DNA from: Sphingomonas sp. SRS2 | GTDB taxonomy: Bacteria > Pseudomonadota > Alphaproteobacteria > Sphingomonadales > Sphingomonadaceae | NCBI RefSeq assembly: GCF_000971055.1 | Contig: NZ_LARW01000061.1 | Span: 62,001-126,000 of the forward strand | Length of the DNA stretch: 64,000 nucleotides | Reading direction: 5' to 3' | Shown here: positions 1 to 9,668 of the stretch, in pieces | How the letters are laid out: each line of letters begins with the position of its first letter | Numbering within the stretch: the stretch's first letter is position 1 | Translations under genes and position numbers: made by a program | The notes under the pieces: model-generated | Told to the model about the DNA's origin: nothing | The model's database searches: none | The model's input: the letters and a program-made list of their open reading frames with translations, nothing else

Positions 1-511
1 TGATGTGGAGATGCGGATATTCGGTATTGCCCGACAGGCCGACCTTGCCGATCGGCGCCCCCGCCGCGATCCGCTGGCCGGGCTTCACCGTGATGCTGCC
101 CTTCGCCATATGGCAATATTGGGTTTCCAGCCCGCCGGCATGTCCGATCACGACACCGTTGCCGCACTCGATCTTGTCGACCGCCGCTTTGCCGGTCTCC
201 TTAACCGAGATATCGGCAACCCCGTCTCTCGCGCGCAGCACAGTGCCCGCCGCCGCCGCGAGCACCGCGACGCCCTGCCGCTGCTGCGCCATGCTCTGCA
301 GCCGGATGTCGGTCCCGCGATGCTTGTCATAGGTGCGCTGACCACAATGGAAGTCCTTCGCCCCCGGCGACGGATCGATATCGACATAGTTCTGGACCGC
401 GCAATCTACGCCAAGTTTGCAAGCGATCGGCAGAACGAGCTCGGGCATATCACCCGCTGCACCGAGCAGCAGCGGCAGCGCCGCGACGAGGAGCAGGCCG
501 CGCTTCGTCAT
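1..511 (-). CDS. M23 (LytM-type) metallopeptidase, C-terminus cut by window edge
   Basis: Reading the minus strand from ATG at 511 gives a hydrophobic signal sequence (residues 1-19) and then a LytM fold. The first zinc-ligand motif HRGTD is at residues 64-68, followed by a glycine-rich stretch GNGVVIGH and the HLH motif just before the window edge. M23 enzymes are periplasmic zinc endopeptidases or amidase activators that act on peptidoglycan. Cys31, Cys37 and Cys56 may form disulfides. The start is backed by an AGGAGA Shine-Dalgarno 7 nt upstream, which overlaps the stop codon of the glycosyltransferase gene. It is therefore probably co-transcribed with the surface-glycan genes. The extreme C-terminus lies outside the window. 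Confidence 0.85.
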   Translation of the reverse strand, partial: MTKRGLLLVAALPLLLGAAGDMPELVLPIACKLGVDCAVQNYVDIDPSPGAKDFHCGQRTYDKHRGTDIRLQSMAQQRQGVAVLAAAAGTVLRARDGVADISVKETGKAAVDKIECGNGVVIGHAGGLETQYCHMAKGSITVKPGQRIAAGAPIGKVGLSGNTEYPHLHI

Positions 512-520
512 CAATCTCTC

Positions 521-3500
521 CTAACCGCGAAGCGCCTCCAGGCGTTCGACCAGCATGGCTGCAATGCCGGAGACCGTACGTCGGTTCCAGACATGGGCCG
601 CCGCCGCCTCCGCGCGACGAGCCGCATCCTGGCGATCGTCGAGCACGGCACGCAAAGCATCGAGCCAACCCTCGGCGCCAGCGAACAGCGCATGCCGCCC
701 CAACTCCGCATCGGTGCGATAGGCCGGGCCATCGCTGAGCAGTGGCAGGATCGCAAGCGCCGCATAGTCGAGCGCCTTAATATCCGATTTGCACCGGTTG
801 AACGCGTTGTCGGTGAGCGGAGCCAGTCCCAGGTCGAACGGCCCCTGCTCGCGCAACCAGCGCACGAAGCGCGGATAGCTGACCGCTTCGGCGGGTGGCG
901 CGAGCCGATGCAGCCACGGGGCGGGCTCCAGATCTGGGTCGATCCCGATCACCGTCAGGTCGAACAGATCGCCGCGCTCGGTATATAGCGCGTCGAGCGC
1001 CGGGCGGATCATCGCCAGGTCCGGACCATGAGTGTGCGTGCCCATATACACCATCCGCACCTTGTCGCCGGCGAACGGTGCAGGCCGACCATGCCGCCAG
1101 TCGCGCCACAGCCGCGGCTCGATCGCATTGGGAATGATAGCGCTGCGCGGCCCGAGCGCCGCATAGGCTTCGGAGAGGTCGGCGGTCGAGAACCAGACTT
1201 CCGCCGCCGCCGCAACCACCCGGTCCAGCGCGGCATTGAGCGGGCGGTAGAGATCATATTCGGGATGATCGGCCCCGATCAGCGTGAAGGCGTCATCGAC
1301 ATCGGCCACCAGTGCCGCACCGATCTCGCCCAGTCGCCGCACCAGCGCATCGACCGCGTTGACCGAAGGCAAGGCGGTGCGCTGGACGATACAGATATCG
1401 CAATCCGGCACCGGATCATCGGGCGCGCCAAGCGTGAGCCGCACGCGGCTCGCGACGCTTTCGTCGGTCAGCGGCGCAACGAGCCGGATATAGGCCGAGC
1501 TTTGCGGGCCTATCGCGCTGTGCCGGGCGACGATGTGGACTGCGATGCGGTTGTCGAAATCAGGCTCGGGCGCGGCGAAGGGTGACGGCAAGCCGAGGAC
1601 GGCGAAGGCGTCCGTTATAAATGTCTGCGCCCGCGCGTCGAAACTGTGTTCGGCATGGACATAATCGGCGGCGAGCTTCGCGACGGGTCCGCCGCGCGGT
1701 TTGGCGAGAATCGCCTCGACCGCCGCCGCAAGCTCCGCCGGACCCGACACCTGTGCCACAGCGTCGCCGAACACGGACGCCATCGATGGCACCCGATCGG
1801 AGATCGCCCTGCCCCCGCTGCCGACCACATCGAACAGCCGATTCGACAGCAGGCCGAAGGCGCGCATCGACGGCCAGTGATCGTTGAGCACCGCGCCAGC
1901 CCCGGCATAGAGTGCGCCGAGATCGCGATTATCGATATTGGCCGCCACGATCAGATCAGGCGGCACGCGGCCTTCCCAGCCATCGCCATAGATAACCGGC
2001 GGCCGTTCCGCATCGATCGCCCAGGTGACGATATCGCGATCGACTCCGCGCGAATTACCGACGAACAAGACATCGGGCCCGCTCGCGCCGTCCATGGGGT
2101 GAAAGCGCGTGGGATCGGTCGCCTGCAGCATCGCCGCGACCGGCGGCCGCACAATATGCTCCAGCATGGCGGCGTGCGAGGCGGACGCCGCATAGACCCG
2201 GCTGTACCGGTCATATTCGTCGAAGCCGACCTGATCGGGATGGCTGATGTTCCACAGGAAGCACATCTGTCCGGCCCGCGGCTCATAGGGGATCAGCCCA
2301 CGCAGGACGATGACGAGATCCTCGCTGGCAATGGCATGGCCATGCCATTGGCCTCGGAAATCGATGCGCGCCGTATGGCCCAGTTTTTCGATCGCCGTGG
2401 CGAGGCTCTCTGCAAAATGGAAGTCGCCCCACGCCGCCTTCTCTTCCTCGGGCGCGGCGATCTTGATCGCGACGTTCAGCTTCAGCTTCGCTGCAAGCTC
2501 ATGCGCATCGTGGCCGGTGGGCAGGCCCAGCATGTTCTTGGCGCGAACCAGCGCCTGAAAGGCGGCGGGCTCGCTGACCGTGATCCGCCCGGCGTCACTC
2601 TTTGCATCATGATATTCGCAGCCGACGAAGGGCGCATAGCCGACCGGTCGGCCCTTGGCGTAACGCAGGATCAGGTCCCAATCGACCATCCGCCGCAGAT
2701 TGCGGTCGAACATGCCAAGCTGATCGATGAGCGTGCGGCGATGGCAGAAGGCGTTCAGGTCGACATAATTTTCGGCGAGACAGGCGTCCCAGTCAAAATC
2801 GTCGCCGCGATAGCCGGTCAACTGGTTGAGTTCGTCGCGCAGCGCGATCCCCGAATAGGCGGCGTCGATCCGCTGCGAGGTCATGAACAGCGCCATCACG
2901 TCCAGGAACCAGCTCTTCCAGCTATTGTCGCTGTCGAGATAGGCGACGATCTCCCCGGCCGCGGCCGCGAGGCCCAGGTTGCGCGCCGCGCTCACCCCGC
3001 CATGCGCGCCTCGGATCACCCGGACACGCGGGTCGCTGGTAAAGGCCGCGGCGATCTCGGCCGTGCCATCGGTCGATCCATCGTCGACGACCAGCAGCTC
3101 GAACTTCTTGTGGCTCTGCGCCAGCACCGATCGGATCGCGGCGGCGATACGGTCGCGCCGGTTCCAGGCGGGCATGACTACAGTGATCAGCGTGTCATCC
3201 GCCTCGCGATGCGCCGCCTCGGGAAGTTCGGCGAGGCCGCGCAGAAAGGCTTCCTCCCGGGCGATATCGAAATGCCGGTAGAAACGGCGCGGCCGCTCGT
3301 CCGATGTCTCGTAGCGTGGCCGGCTGATCGGGATCGCCACCCGCCCCTCCGCGGCGCCGACCTCCAGGAAGTGGCGCAGCGGATCGCCCGTCACATCGTC
3401 ATGACTTTTGCGGTAATAGGCCCCGTCGAACAACGGCCCGGTCGAACGCCCTTCCACCGCGCCATGGTGGATATAATGGTGGAGCGGGTGCATCCCCGCC

Positions 3501-4426
3501 GCATGCACATCGGCATGGACGCTGTTGTACCAGCTGCTCGAAAAATAGAGATTGGGATCGAGCGCGTCGGCCTCACGGCCATGGCGGATATAGTCGATCA
3601 GCGGATTGTGGCTGGCGATCAGAGCAGCCAGTTCATCGTCGACCGGCCCAATGCCCAGCCCGGCCGCATCGACCAGCGTCTGGATCACCGGCTCGTGCGA
3701 CGGGTTCCCGGGCGCCTGAACGATCTCGATCCCGCCATCCCCAACCAGTCCGATCTTGCCGCCCAGCGCCAGCGGCGCGAGCCCGAACAGCCGTTCGATC
3801 GCATGGCCGAGCGCGCCATCGCGTTCCTGGCTGATCGTTCCCGTTTCGCCGAAATCGGCGAGCGCGGCGACCTTTTCCAGCAGCGTGCGCCGCGCCCAGA
3901 AGAAGGTGCCCGTGAAGAAACCCCAGTCGGCAGGCGGATAAGCGGGTGCGACAAGACGCGGCGCGAGATCGGACAGCAGTTCGGCGTTGCGGAAGAGATG
4001 GCTCGCCACCGACTTGTAGAGCGGCGCGGGACCAAGCAGCGACAGGTCAGGATGCTCGTCGAAGGCGCCAACGATGTCGCCGACCAGCTTGTCGGACGCG
4101 ATCATCCCTTGATAGGCGAGCTCGCGCCATTCGGGCGCATAACCCGATCCGCCTTTCTTCGTATGAAGCTTGCCGATCAGGTCATAGCCCCGCTCGGCGA
4201 GCAGCGGCAGCAGTTCGAACAGCGGCCCGATGTCCCAACCTCGATTGGCGACCCGGACGATTTCAGTCTGGCGCGGCAAGCGTTGCAGCGCATCGAGCAC
4301 GTCCGCGTCGAGCACGACACTGTGCGTCACGAATATGTCCACTGGCGCGCCGATGGCCGCGATCCGGTCGATCAGCTCGACCGCGACTTCGGGGTAGAAA
4401 AGATGAAGAACCAGCGCGGCCTTCAC
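521..4426 (-). CDS. Large multi-domain glycosyltransferase (RgpF-like + GT2 + GT4-like)
   Basis: This 1301-residue protein has several glycosyltransferase modules. Residues 1-250 resemble the rhamnan-synthesis RgpF domain (NRGWDIGP, KLHTKKG). Residues about 270-365 hold tandem short modules with the pattern HYIHHGAVEGR followed by PLFD. Residues about 415-640 form a GT-A family 2 domain (PAWNRRDRIAAAIRSVL, DDGSTDGT). The C-terminal half contains two GT-B-like segments (VLFVGNSRG, MVYMGTHTHGPD). It probably acts in the cytoplasm to build a surface polysaccharide. The start ATG overlaps the stop of the sulfotransferase gene by 4 nt, so translation is coupled. Sugar specificity cannot be inferred. 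Confidence 0.85.
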   Translation of the reverse strand: MKAALVLHLFYPEVAVELIDRIAAIGAPVDIFVTHSVVLDADVLDALQRLPRQTEIVRVANRGWDIGPLFELLPLLAERGYDLIGKLHTKKGGSGYAPEWRELAYQGMIASDKLVGDIVGAFDEHPDLSLLGPAPLYKSVASHLFRNAELLSDLAPRLVAPAYPPADWGFFTGTFFWARRTLLEKVAALADFGETGTISQERDGALGHAIERLFGLAPLALGGKIGLVGDGGIEIVQAPGNPSHEPVIQTLVDAAGLGIGPVDDELAALIASHNPLIDYIRHGREADALDPNLYFSSSWYNSVHADVHAAGMHPLHHYIHHGAVEGRSTGPLFDGAYYRKSHDDVTGDPLRHFLEVGAAEGRVAIPISRPRYETSDERPRRFYRHFDIAREEAFLRGLAELPEAAHREADDTLITVVMPAWNRRDRIAAAIRSVLAQSHKKFELLVVDDGSTDGTAEIAAAFTSDPRVRVIRGAHGGVSAARNLGLAAAAGEIVAYLDSDNSWKSWFLDVMALFMTSQRIDAAYSGIALRDELNQLTGYRGDDFDWDACLAENYVDLNAFCHRRTLIDQLGMFDRNLRRMVDWDLILRYAKGRPVGYAPFVGCEYHDAKSDAGRITVSEPAAFQALVRAKNMLGLPTGHDAHELAAKLKLNVAIKIAAPEEEKAAWGDFHFAESLATAIEKLGHTARIDFRGQWHGHAIASEDLVIVLRGLIPYEPRAGQMCFLWNISHPDQVGFDEYDRYSRVYAASASHAAMLEHIVRPPVAAMLQATDPTRFHPMDGASGPDVLFVGNSRGVDRDIVTWAIDAERPPVIYGDGWEGRVPPDLIVAANIDNRDLGALYAGAGAVLNDHWPSMRAFGLLSNRLFDVVGSGGRAISDRVPSMASVFGDAVAQVSGPAELAAAVEAILAKPRGGPVAKLAADYVHAEHSFDARAQTFITDAFAVLGLPSPFAAPEPDFDNRIAVHIVARHSAIGPQSSAYIRLVAPLTDESVASRVRLTLGAPDDPVPDCDICIVQRTALPSVNAVDALVRRLGEIGAALVADVDDAFTLIGADHPEYDLYRPLNAALDRVVAAAAEVWFSTADLSEAYAALGPRSAIIPNAIEPRLWRDWRHGRPAPFAGDKVRMVYMGTHTHGPDLAMIRPALDALYTERGDLFDLTVIGIDPDLEPAPWLHRLAPPAEAVSYPRFVRWLREQGPFDLGLAPLTDNAFNRCKSDIKALDYAALAILPLLSDGPAYRTDAELGRHALFAGAEGWLDALRAVLDDRQDAARRAEAAAAHVWNRRTVSGIAAMLVERLEALRG

Positions 4427-5613
4427 TGCCCGCCGCCTCCCGCTGCGATCCGCCGCGCCATCTGCCGCGCGTAGAAGCCGGTGTCGAACAATGGATGGGG
4501 ATTATAGCCCCGCGCCGCGCCGATCGTCAGATAATGTTCGACAGGATCGAGCCCACTGCCCGCCACATCCGCATAGGCGCCGAGATACCAGGCCTCGTCG
4601 AATAGCCCGCTGTCGCGGATCATCGTCACCGCCTCGGCATAAGGCGGGGTGGGTGCGGGCATCGACTGATGCGGCCGTGGGGATGCCGCTTCGCCCTCGG
4701 CAGCCACGTCCTGAGCCTCGACGGCGATGCCCATGCGGCGATGGCGCAATTCATCATGGATGATGTCGTCGGCAAGCCAGGGCACGGCATCGAGCCGGGC
4801 ATAGGCTGTGTCGAGCGCGGCGCGCGCGGCTGCATCGTCATGGACGACCAGCACTTCAAGGCCCTGCCGCACGGCCTCGACGATCCCGGCGAGCGGTTGT
4901 TCGAGGCCTGCCGACGCAGCGTCCGCATGATGGCGCAATGCGGGATCGAGGAAGCCGCCGATCGCCGTTGCGGCGTCCCCATCGGGCATTGTTCCGCCAG
5001 TTAGCGGCAGGAGGCGGCGCGCGGCATCGCGCCAGTCGGCCAACATCGCGTCGAAACCTATTACGGCGCGGATCAGCCCACGGGTCGCACGTTCGGCGTC
5101 GATCATGTGGCGCAGCCAGAGGAGATGGGCGAAGGCGGACGTCGTGCCGTCGCGGCTGGCGACCGAGCGCGCGACCGCCTGCGGACTGCGCAGCATCAGC
5201 ACCGCGCGGGCCGCAACACCATGTTCGGCGAGCGTCTCGACGATGGTCGGCACGAAGCGGCATTGGCGCGGATCCTTGATCGTCATCAGCGGCGCATCGC
5301 CAAATGCCGCCGTGACCGCTTCCCAGATCCGGTCCTTGCGCGATCGCAGCGCCGAAGCATCCAGGCGCGACAGATCGAGCGGGCGCGGATCGAACCAGCT
5401 CGACCGCGCGACGCGCAGCAGCTGGTCGTCGGCCTTCACGATCGCTGCAGATTCCCAATAGCCACGCGCATTATCGGCATGCGCATCGATCGCATCGACA
5501 GGCAGCGCCGCACCGAGATAACCGATCAGCCGGGCAAGCGCCGAAGTTCCGCTCCGGTGCATACCGAGCACCAGAATCGCGGTGCGCGCTTGGCTATTGT
5601 CGGGCCGCCCCAA
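4423..5613 (-). CDS. Sulfotransferase family protein with C-terminal glycosyltransferase-type repeat module
   Basis: The N-terminus carries the PAPS-binding 5'-phosphosulfate loop GMHRSGTS at residues 17-24, typical of bacterial carbohydrate sulfotransferases. The middle contains LMIKDPRQCRF, which fits the 3'-phosphate-binding region. The last 70 residues (FDEAWYLGAYADV, HYLTIGAARGYNPHPLFD) repeat the module found twice in the adjacent large glycosyltransferase. That suggests both enzymes dock to the same partner or polymer. The likely role is sulfation of the surface glycan made by the neighbouring enzyme. It overlaps the downstream glycosyltransferase gene by 4 nt. Confidence 0.82.
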   Translation of the reverse strand: MGRPDNSQARTAILVLGMHRSGTSALARLIGYLGAALPVDAIDAHADNARGYWESAAIVKADDQLLRVARSSWFDPRPLDLSRLDASALRSRKDRIWEAVTAAFGDAPLMTIKDPRQCRFVPTIVETLAEHGVAARAVLMLRSPQAVARSVASRDGTTSAFAHLLWLRHMIDAERATRGLIRAVIGFDAMLADWRDAARRLLPLTGGTMPDGDAATAIGGFLDPALRHHADAASAGLEQPLAGIVEAVRQGLEVLVVHDDAAARAALDTAYARLDAVPWLADDIIHDELRHRRMGIAVEAQDVAAEGEAASPRPHQSMPAPTPPYAEAVTMIRDSGLFDEAWYLGAYADVAGSGLDPVEHYLTIGAARGYNPHPLFDTGFYARQMARRIAAGGGGQ

Positions 5614-5686
5614 AATTCACTCCGCTTCGCTTCGCGGCTGACGGTTAGCGGCTCGTAGACGAAAAGGACAGCCTTGGCGAAAGGCC

Positions 5687-6754
5687 TCAATCCTCGGCGT
5701 CGAGCATCGCCTCATCGCACATCACCTCGACCCATGCCTTCGTCGCTGCGATCGTGGCGTCGGGGTCCTGCGTGGCCATAGCTGGCGTCGCGTCCGCCTC
5801 GATCCCCGCCGCGTGGCGCAGGAAGACCGACATCACATGGCCGACGCCTTCCTCGGTCACGTTGCGCATGTCCTCGGCGAAATAGCGCGCGCCGGCGGGG
5901 GCGCCCATGATCATCTCATAGGAGGGAAAATAATAGGTGCCGTCATGCGTCTCGACCACCTCCTGCGCCGCGGCGCGCAGCACCGACTTGGAGTAGGTGG
6001 TAGCGGCGAGCACATGATTGCCGCTCATCGTCGCGGCGAGCGGTACCGGCGAGACGGTGAAGATGATCCGTGCGCCGGGATTGACCCCGCGTAGCCGCGC
6101 GATGAAGGCGTTTAGATCGGCGATGACCTCGCTCACCCGGAAATTGTGGAAAGCATGCGCGGCGGCGTCGAACACCCCGCCCGATACGCCCGGACATAGC
6201 GGAAAAACCGCGCCATCGACGGTCGACTCCCAGCCTTCGGTCAGGCCCAACGTGAAGACGAAGATGTCGAGCGTCTCGAACATCTCGCGCACTCGGGCGA
6301 GGTGATGGGCGCGGGCCGCGCACAGTTCGGCCTCGCTCGCGAAGCCATCGGGCTCGATGGTTGGGCGGAAGGGGTCGACGACCCGCGATCCTTCGGGCGC
6401 GATCCACATATCCTCGGCCGGGCTGAACACCCCATAAGCGCGGTCGAACAGCTGAAGCAGCTGCCGCGCGGTGTAGATATTGCCGTACCGCGCGCTGTAC
6501 TGCCCATAGCCGTGACGCTCGGCCGCGGCGGCGGGTATGATCGGGTGCGCGCTTTCGGTGACGAGGAAGTTGAACCCGCTCTTCTTCAGGTGCCTCGCGA
6601 TATTCTGCGCGAAGCAGCTCCCCGCGGTCGCGACCTTGTCGTCTCGGCCAAGCATCAGGAATCCGCCAGCGAGCGGATCGATCACCGGCCCCTGGCCGAC
6701 GACCGATCGCCGCCAATAGGCACTATCAGGCAGATCGCGATAAGGATGCGGCAT
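5687..6754 (-). CDS. GSCFA domain-containing protein
   Basis: The signature GSCFA is at residues 45-49 (TAGSCFAQNIARHL), which defines the family. Further conserved blocks are VFTLGLTEGW, FTVSPVPL and a Ser/His-rich C-terminal half. GSCFA proteins are related to SGNH/GDSL hydrolases and are often encoded with capsule or exopolysaccharide genes, where an acyl-ester hydrolase or transferase role is suspected. Here the start codon overlaps the stop of the upstream SGNH-like gene as TGATG, so the pair is translationally coupled. The exact substrate is unknown. Confidence 0.85.
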   Translation of the reverse strand: MPHPYRDLPDSAYWRRSVVGQGPVIDPLAGGFLMLGRDDKVATAGSCFAQNIARHLKKSGFNFLVTESAHPIIPAAAAERHGYGQYSARYGNIYTARQLLQLFDRAYGVFSPAEDMWIAPEGSRVVDPFRPTIEPDGFASEAELCAARAHHLARVREMFETLDIFVFTLGLTEGWESTVDGAVFPLCPGVSGGVFDAAAHAFHNFRVSEVIADLNAFIARLRGVNPGARIIFTVSPVPLAATMSGNHVLAATTYSKSVLRAAAQEVVETHDGTYYFPSYEMIMGAPAGARYFAEDMRNVTEEGVGHVMSVFLRHAAGIEADATPAMATQDPDATIAATKAWVEVMCDEAMLDAED

Positions 6755-7494
6755 CAGAGCGCCTCCAGCTGGCGGATTACGGCTTCGCCATAATCCCGAT
6801 TGCCATGGGTCGCATCCCCGCCAAATTGCGGCAGAAGGAAGCCCTTCTCATCCTGCGTTTCGCGCGGGACAGGAAGGAAGCGCATGCCAAGTTCCGCGCA
6901 ATAGCCCGCGACGATGCGCGAATGCAGCCGCCAGATCTTGTAGCGCAGCCCCGGCGAGGCGACGCCGAGATTGCCGATCCCGCGATCCTTGAAATAGGCT
7001 TCCGCCTGGGCGGCGATAGCCTCGCTGTCGGCAAGCGGGGGTGGTGATTCGAGCTGGTTGACCTCGCCGGCCACTCGCCGGATCTCGCGCAGCCGGATGC
7101 GGTCCCGCGCCAGACCTTCCTCGAGGACCGCGCGCACCAGCATCTCGGAGATCGGCTCGGCCTCCGGATCGAGCGGCGGACCATCCTCTTCGGACAGCAG
7201 GAAATCATAGGGGCGCGGATGGCGGATCAGCGCGAAGCCATTGTGGACATTGCCCCCGCTCGCCGACGCAACGAGCGGCGCATGGCGATCGATCTGGTCG
7301 CGGATCGTCTCGGCCAATGCGCCTGTGAAGACAGCGTCGTTGCCCTCCCCTACCAGTTCGGGCGCATATTGCGATTCGAGCGTGTGGATAACCCGGGTGC
7401 GCAGCCGATCGGGATCGGCCTCACGCCGCGCCTTTGCCGCCGATCGGATCGCGGCGATATGGCTTTGGCCGATGACAAGGATCGAGCGGCTCAT
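6754..7494 (-). CDS. SGNH-hydrolase-like protein of the glycan cluster
   Basis: This is a 246-residue protein starting MSRSILVIGQSH. The N-terminal IGQSH block fits the nucleophile position of the SGNH fold, GGNVHN resembles the Gly/Asn oxyanion block, and DATHGN near the end resembles the terminal Asp-x-x-His block. These are motif-level similarities, so the assignment to the fold is an inference. The ATG at 7494 overlaps the TGA of the upstream asparagine-synthase-like gene (ATGA). An open frame continues further upstream, but it only shadows that gene. A role in O-acyl modification of the surface glycan is plausible. Confidence 0.6.
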   Translation of the reverse strand: MSRSILVIGQSHIAAIRSAAKARREADPDRLRTRVIHTLESQYAPELVGEGNDAVFTGALAETIRDQIDRHAPLVASASGGNVHNGFALIRHPRPYDFLLSEEDGPPLDPEAEPISEMLVRAVLEEGLARDRIRLREIRRVAGEVNQLESPPPLADSEAIAAQAEAYFKDRGIGNLGVASPGLRYKIWRLHSRIVAGYCAELGMRFLPVPRETQDEKGFLLPQFGGDATHGNRDYGEAVIRQLEAL

Positions 7495-9668
7495 GGTTTC
7501 ACTACCGGCGTGGCGATCACATCGCCGCTGTCGAACGGCGCTATCACCAAACTGAGTTCCGCGGCACCGCCGGCCGCCGCGCGGAGCCGATCGCGCGGGA
7601 CCGCCAGCGAGAAGCCATGCCGCCCGTCGCCCATGCCGTGCGCAACCAGATCGGGCCGGTTCGCATCGGCAACGGCAATGCCCAGCGAGACATCCCCTAG
7701 CCGCGCTTCGATCGCCACCTGCGCTGCCGGAAAGGCACGGGCATGCGCCCAACCGTCGAAGATGAAGACGTCTCCCTCCACGCGCACGGCATCGAGATGG
7801 CCTTCGATCACGACTGGCGGATGATCGGCGCAGGCCGCGACCGGACGCGCGACAGGCGATAGCCCGCCCACGCCACCGATCTTCACCGGCCGGATCAATC
7901 CGCTTTCCTGGAACATCGCCACCACCAGGCCGAGCATGCTGATCCCGTCGAAATAGTCCAGCCGCCGGTTGCGCAGCCGATCGAGCAGCACGCCGCGATC
8001 GATCGACCGCCACAATGTCAGCTCAGGCCGCGCCTCGATCTCGGCGACAAGCGCCGCGCGGATCGATGGATTGTGGTTGAGCGAGAATTGCCAGTTACCG
8101 AACACCGGGGGCGCGTCCGCGCCAGGCATGACGGGGTCGGTCTGCGGCGCTCCATCAAGCCGCGCATCCCAGCGCTGCATCGCAAAGGGCGGCGCCAGCA
8201 ATTCGGGCGCGCAGCGTTCGATGATCTTATAATGAAGCAACTCCGCCTTGCGCTCTTGGGGGGTGAGGCGAAAGGCCAGCCGCAGGAGTGCCGGAGCGCC
8301 CAGCGGGACGACCGGCTGCCGCTCGAACGACTTGATCGCGCGAATCGCGCCCAGCCAGTTGGGGATGCGATTGCGATAATAGAAGATATCGGGGAGATCC
8401 GCCTCACAAGCCCCCTCGCCCCGCGCCTGCTCCATCTGTTCATGCAGTTGCCCGCGCAGCCGGTCATGGGCCTCGGGCAGCAGCAACCCCATCGGATCGA
8501 ACGGCGCCTGAAGCCGGACCATCGCCACCGGATCAAGCCCATCCTGTGGCATCGGCTTTTTCGAATAGGCTTTGAGCACCTCGCCCATATGGCCAGTGAT
8601 CAAGGTTTCCGTTGCGATCCGCTCCCCGAGAATGAGGTCCCAGCCGCCGACCATCCCGTCGCTCTGATAGACCTGCGCCATCAACTTCTCGAAGAAGCGC
8701 GCCCGCGTCCAATGAGCGGGTTCGTCGCTGCCATGCGGCGGCTCGCGCCGGTGCGGCAGGCCAAGTGCGGAAGCGATGCCTGCCCCGGCGATCACATCGG
8801 GATGCCCGGCATAGCCGCGCGTGAACAGGTTCAGCCGGTCGCCCAGGCCCGCCGCCAGGCACAGGGCGAGAATCACGCGGCTGTCCTTGCCGCCGGTGAT
8901 CGGCAGATCGATCGGCCCCCGGACGCCGACGCCCAGGCGTATGGCCGCCTGTGCCTGCGCAATTCCTTCATCGAGCAACGGATCGAGCGCCGGCGAATAG
9001 CCACGTTCGCCCGCGAAGGCGATCATTGGCGACGGCAGCGGCCGGATCGCGTGCCCTTCCCGGCCGATCGTCAGGACATGCTCCTGGGCAAGCTGCGTGA
9101 CCGCGCGATAGGAAGTGGCTGTTCCAACCCGATAGCCGATCGCGGGCAACCAGCTCAGCCCCGCCGGATCGGGTGCCCGGTCATCAAGCACGGTCGCGAC
9201 GAGCCCCGCGCGATTGGCGACGACCGAGGCCCCCGAGGGGCCATGGAATATCTGGTGGAGGCCTGCGCGATCAGAAAAGGCGACGATCGTGCCATCGGCA
9301 TGAAGGCGCGCAACGGCATATTCGCCGGCAATGTCGTCGGGCAGTCTCGCGCCCGGCCGATCGAGCAGCGCGGCGACGTCGCGGGCATCTAGAAGCTGCG
9401 GCCCGCTCGCCTCGATCCGCCAGATCAGCCCGTGAATGATACATGCGCCCTCTTCGGGGCTCTGCCAGACCTGCCGATCGGCGGTGTAGAAATGCGTTGC
9501 GGTTGCGCAGGCGTGGAAATGCCACCTTCCGGCAGGCGTATCGAAGCTCCCGCGACTCACCCTTTCGGGAACGAGATGGGATTCGTCGAGCAGGGGCGCA
9601 TCGAGTCGCTCGACCGTGCGCGACCCCACCCCCATTTCCCCCCAGAAGACAAATAAGGCCATCGCCAA
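7491..9668 (-). CDS. Asparagine synthase-related protein lacking the glutaminase cysteine
   Basis: The 725-residue protein has an N-terminal Ntn-hydrolase-like half (FSDRAGLHQIFHG) and a central ATP-pyrophosphatase domain with the PP-loop ITGGKDSR around residue 263. Class II glutamine amidotransferases need Cys at position 2. This protein begins MAMALFVFWGE and has none, so glutamine hydrolysis is unlikely. Such degenerate family members occur in capsule and secondary-metabolite loci, where they may ligate amines or adenylate a carboxylate. The last about 120 residues have a beta-rich look (VEGDVFIFDGWAHAR) and may be a binding domain. It is the first gene of the minus-strand surface cluster. 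Confidence 0.8.
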   Translation of the reverse strand: MAMALFVFWGEMGVGSRTVERLDAPLLDESHLVPERVSRGSFDTPAGRWHFHACATATHFYTADRQVWQSPEEGACIIHGLIWRIEASGPQLLDARDVAALLDRPGARLPDDIAGEYAVARLHADGTIVAFSDRAGLHQIFHGPSGASVVANRAGLVATVLDDRAPDPAGLSWLPAIGYRVGTATSYRAVTQLAQEHVLTIGREGHAIRPLPSPMIAFAGERGYSPALDPLLDEGIAQAQAAIRLGVGVRGPIDLPITGGKDSRVILALCLAAGLGDRLNLFTRGYAGHPDVIAGAGIASALGLPHRREPPHGSDEPAHWTRARFFEKLMAQVYQSDGMVGGWDLILGERIATETLITGHMGEVLKAYSKKPMPQDGLDPVAMVRLQAPFDPMGLLLPEAHDRLRGQLHEQMEQARGEGACEADLPDIFYYRNRIPNWLGAIRAIKSFERQPVVPLGAPALLRLAFRLTPQERKAELLHYKIIERCAPELLAPPFAMQRWDARLDGAPQTDPVMPGADAPPVFGNWQFSLNHNPSIRAALVAEIEARPELTLWRSIDRGVLLDRLRNRRLDYFDGISMLGLVVAMFQESGLIRPVKIGGVGGLSPVARPVAACADHPPVVIEGHLDAVRVEGDVFIFDGWAHARAFPAAQVAIEARLGDVSLGIAVADANRPDLVAHGMGDGRHGFSLAVPRDRLRAAAGGAAELSLVIAPFDSGDVIATPVVKP

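Noticed and set aside
5-988. 327-codon plus-strand frame over the M23 and glycosyltransferase genes
   Set aside because: The minus strand encodes clear M23 and glycosyltransferase motifs over the same bases; the plus frame has none.
1646-4474. 942-codon open frame on the plus strand
   Set aside because: It is antisense to the glycosyltransferase gene, has no recognisable domain and is Arg/Asp/His-rich in the way typical of shadow frames in GC-rich DNA.
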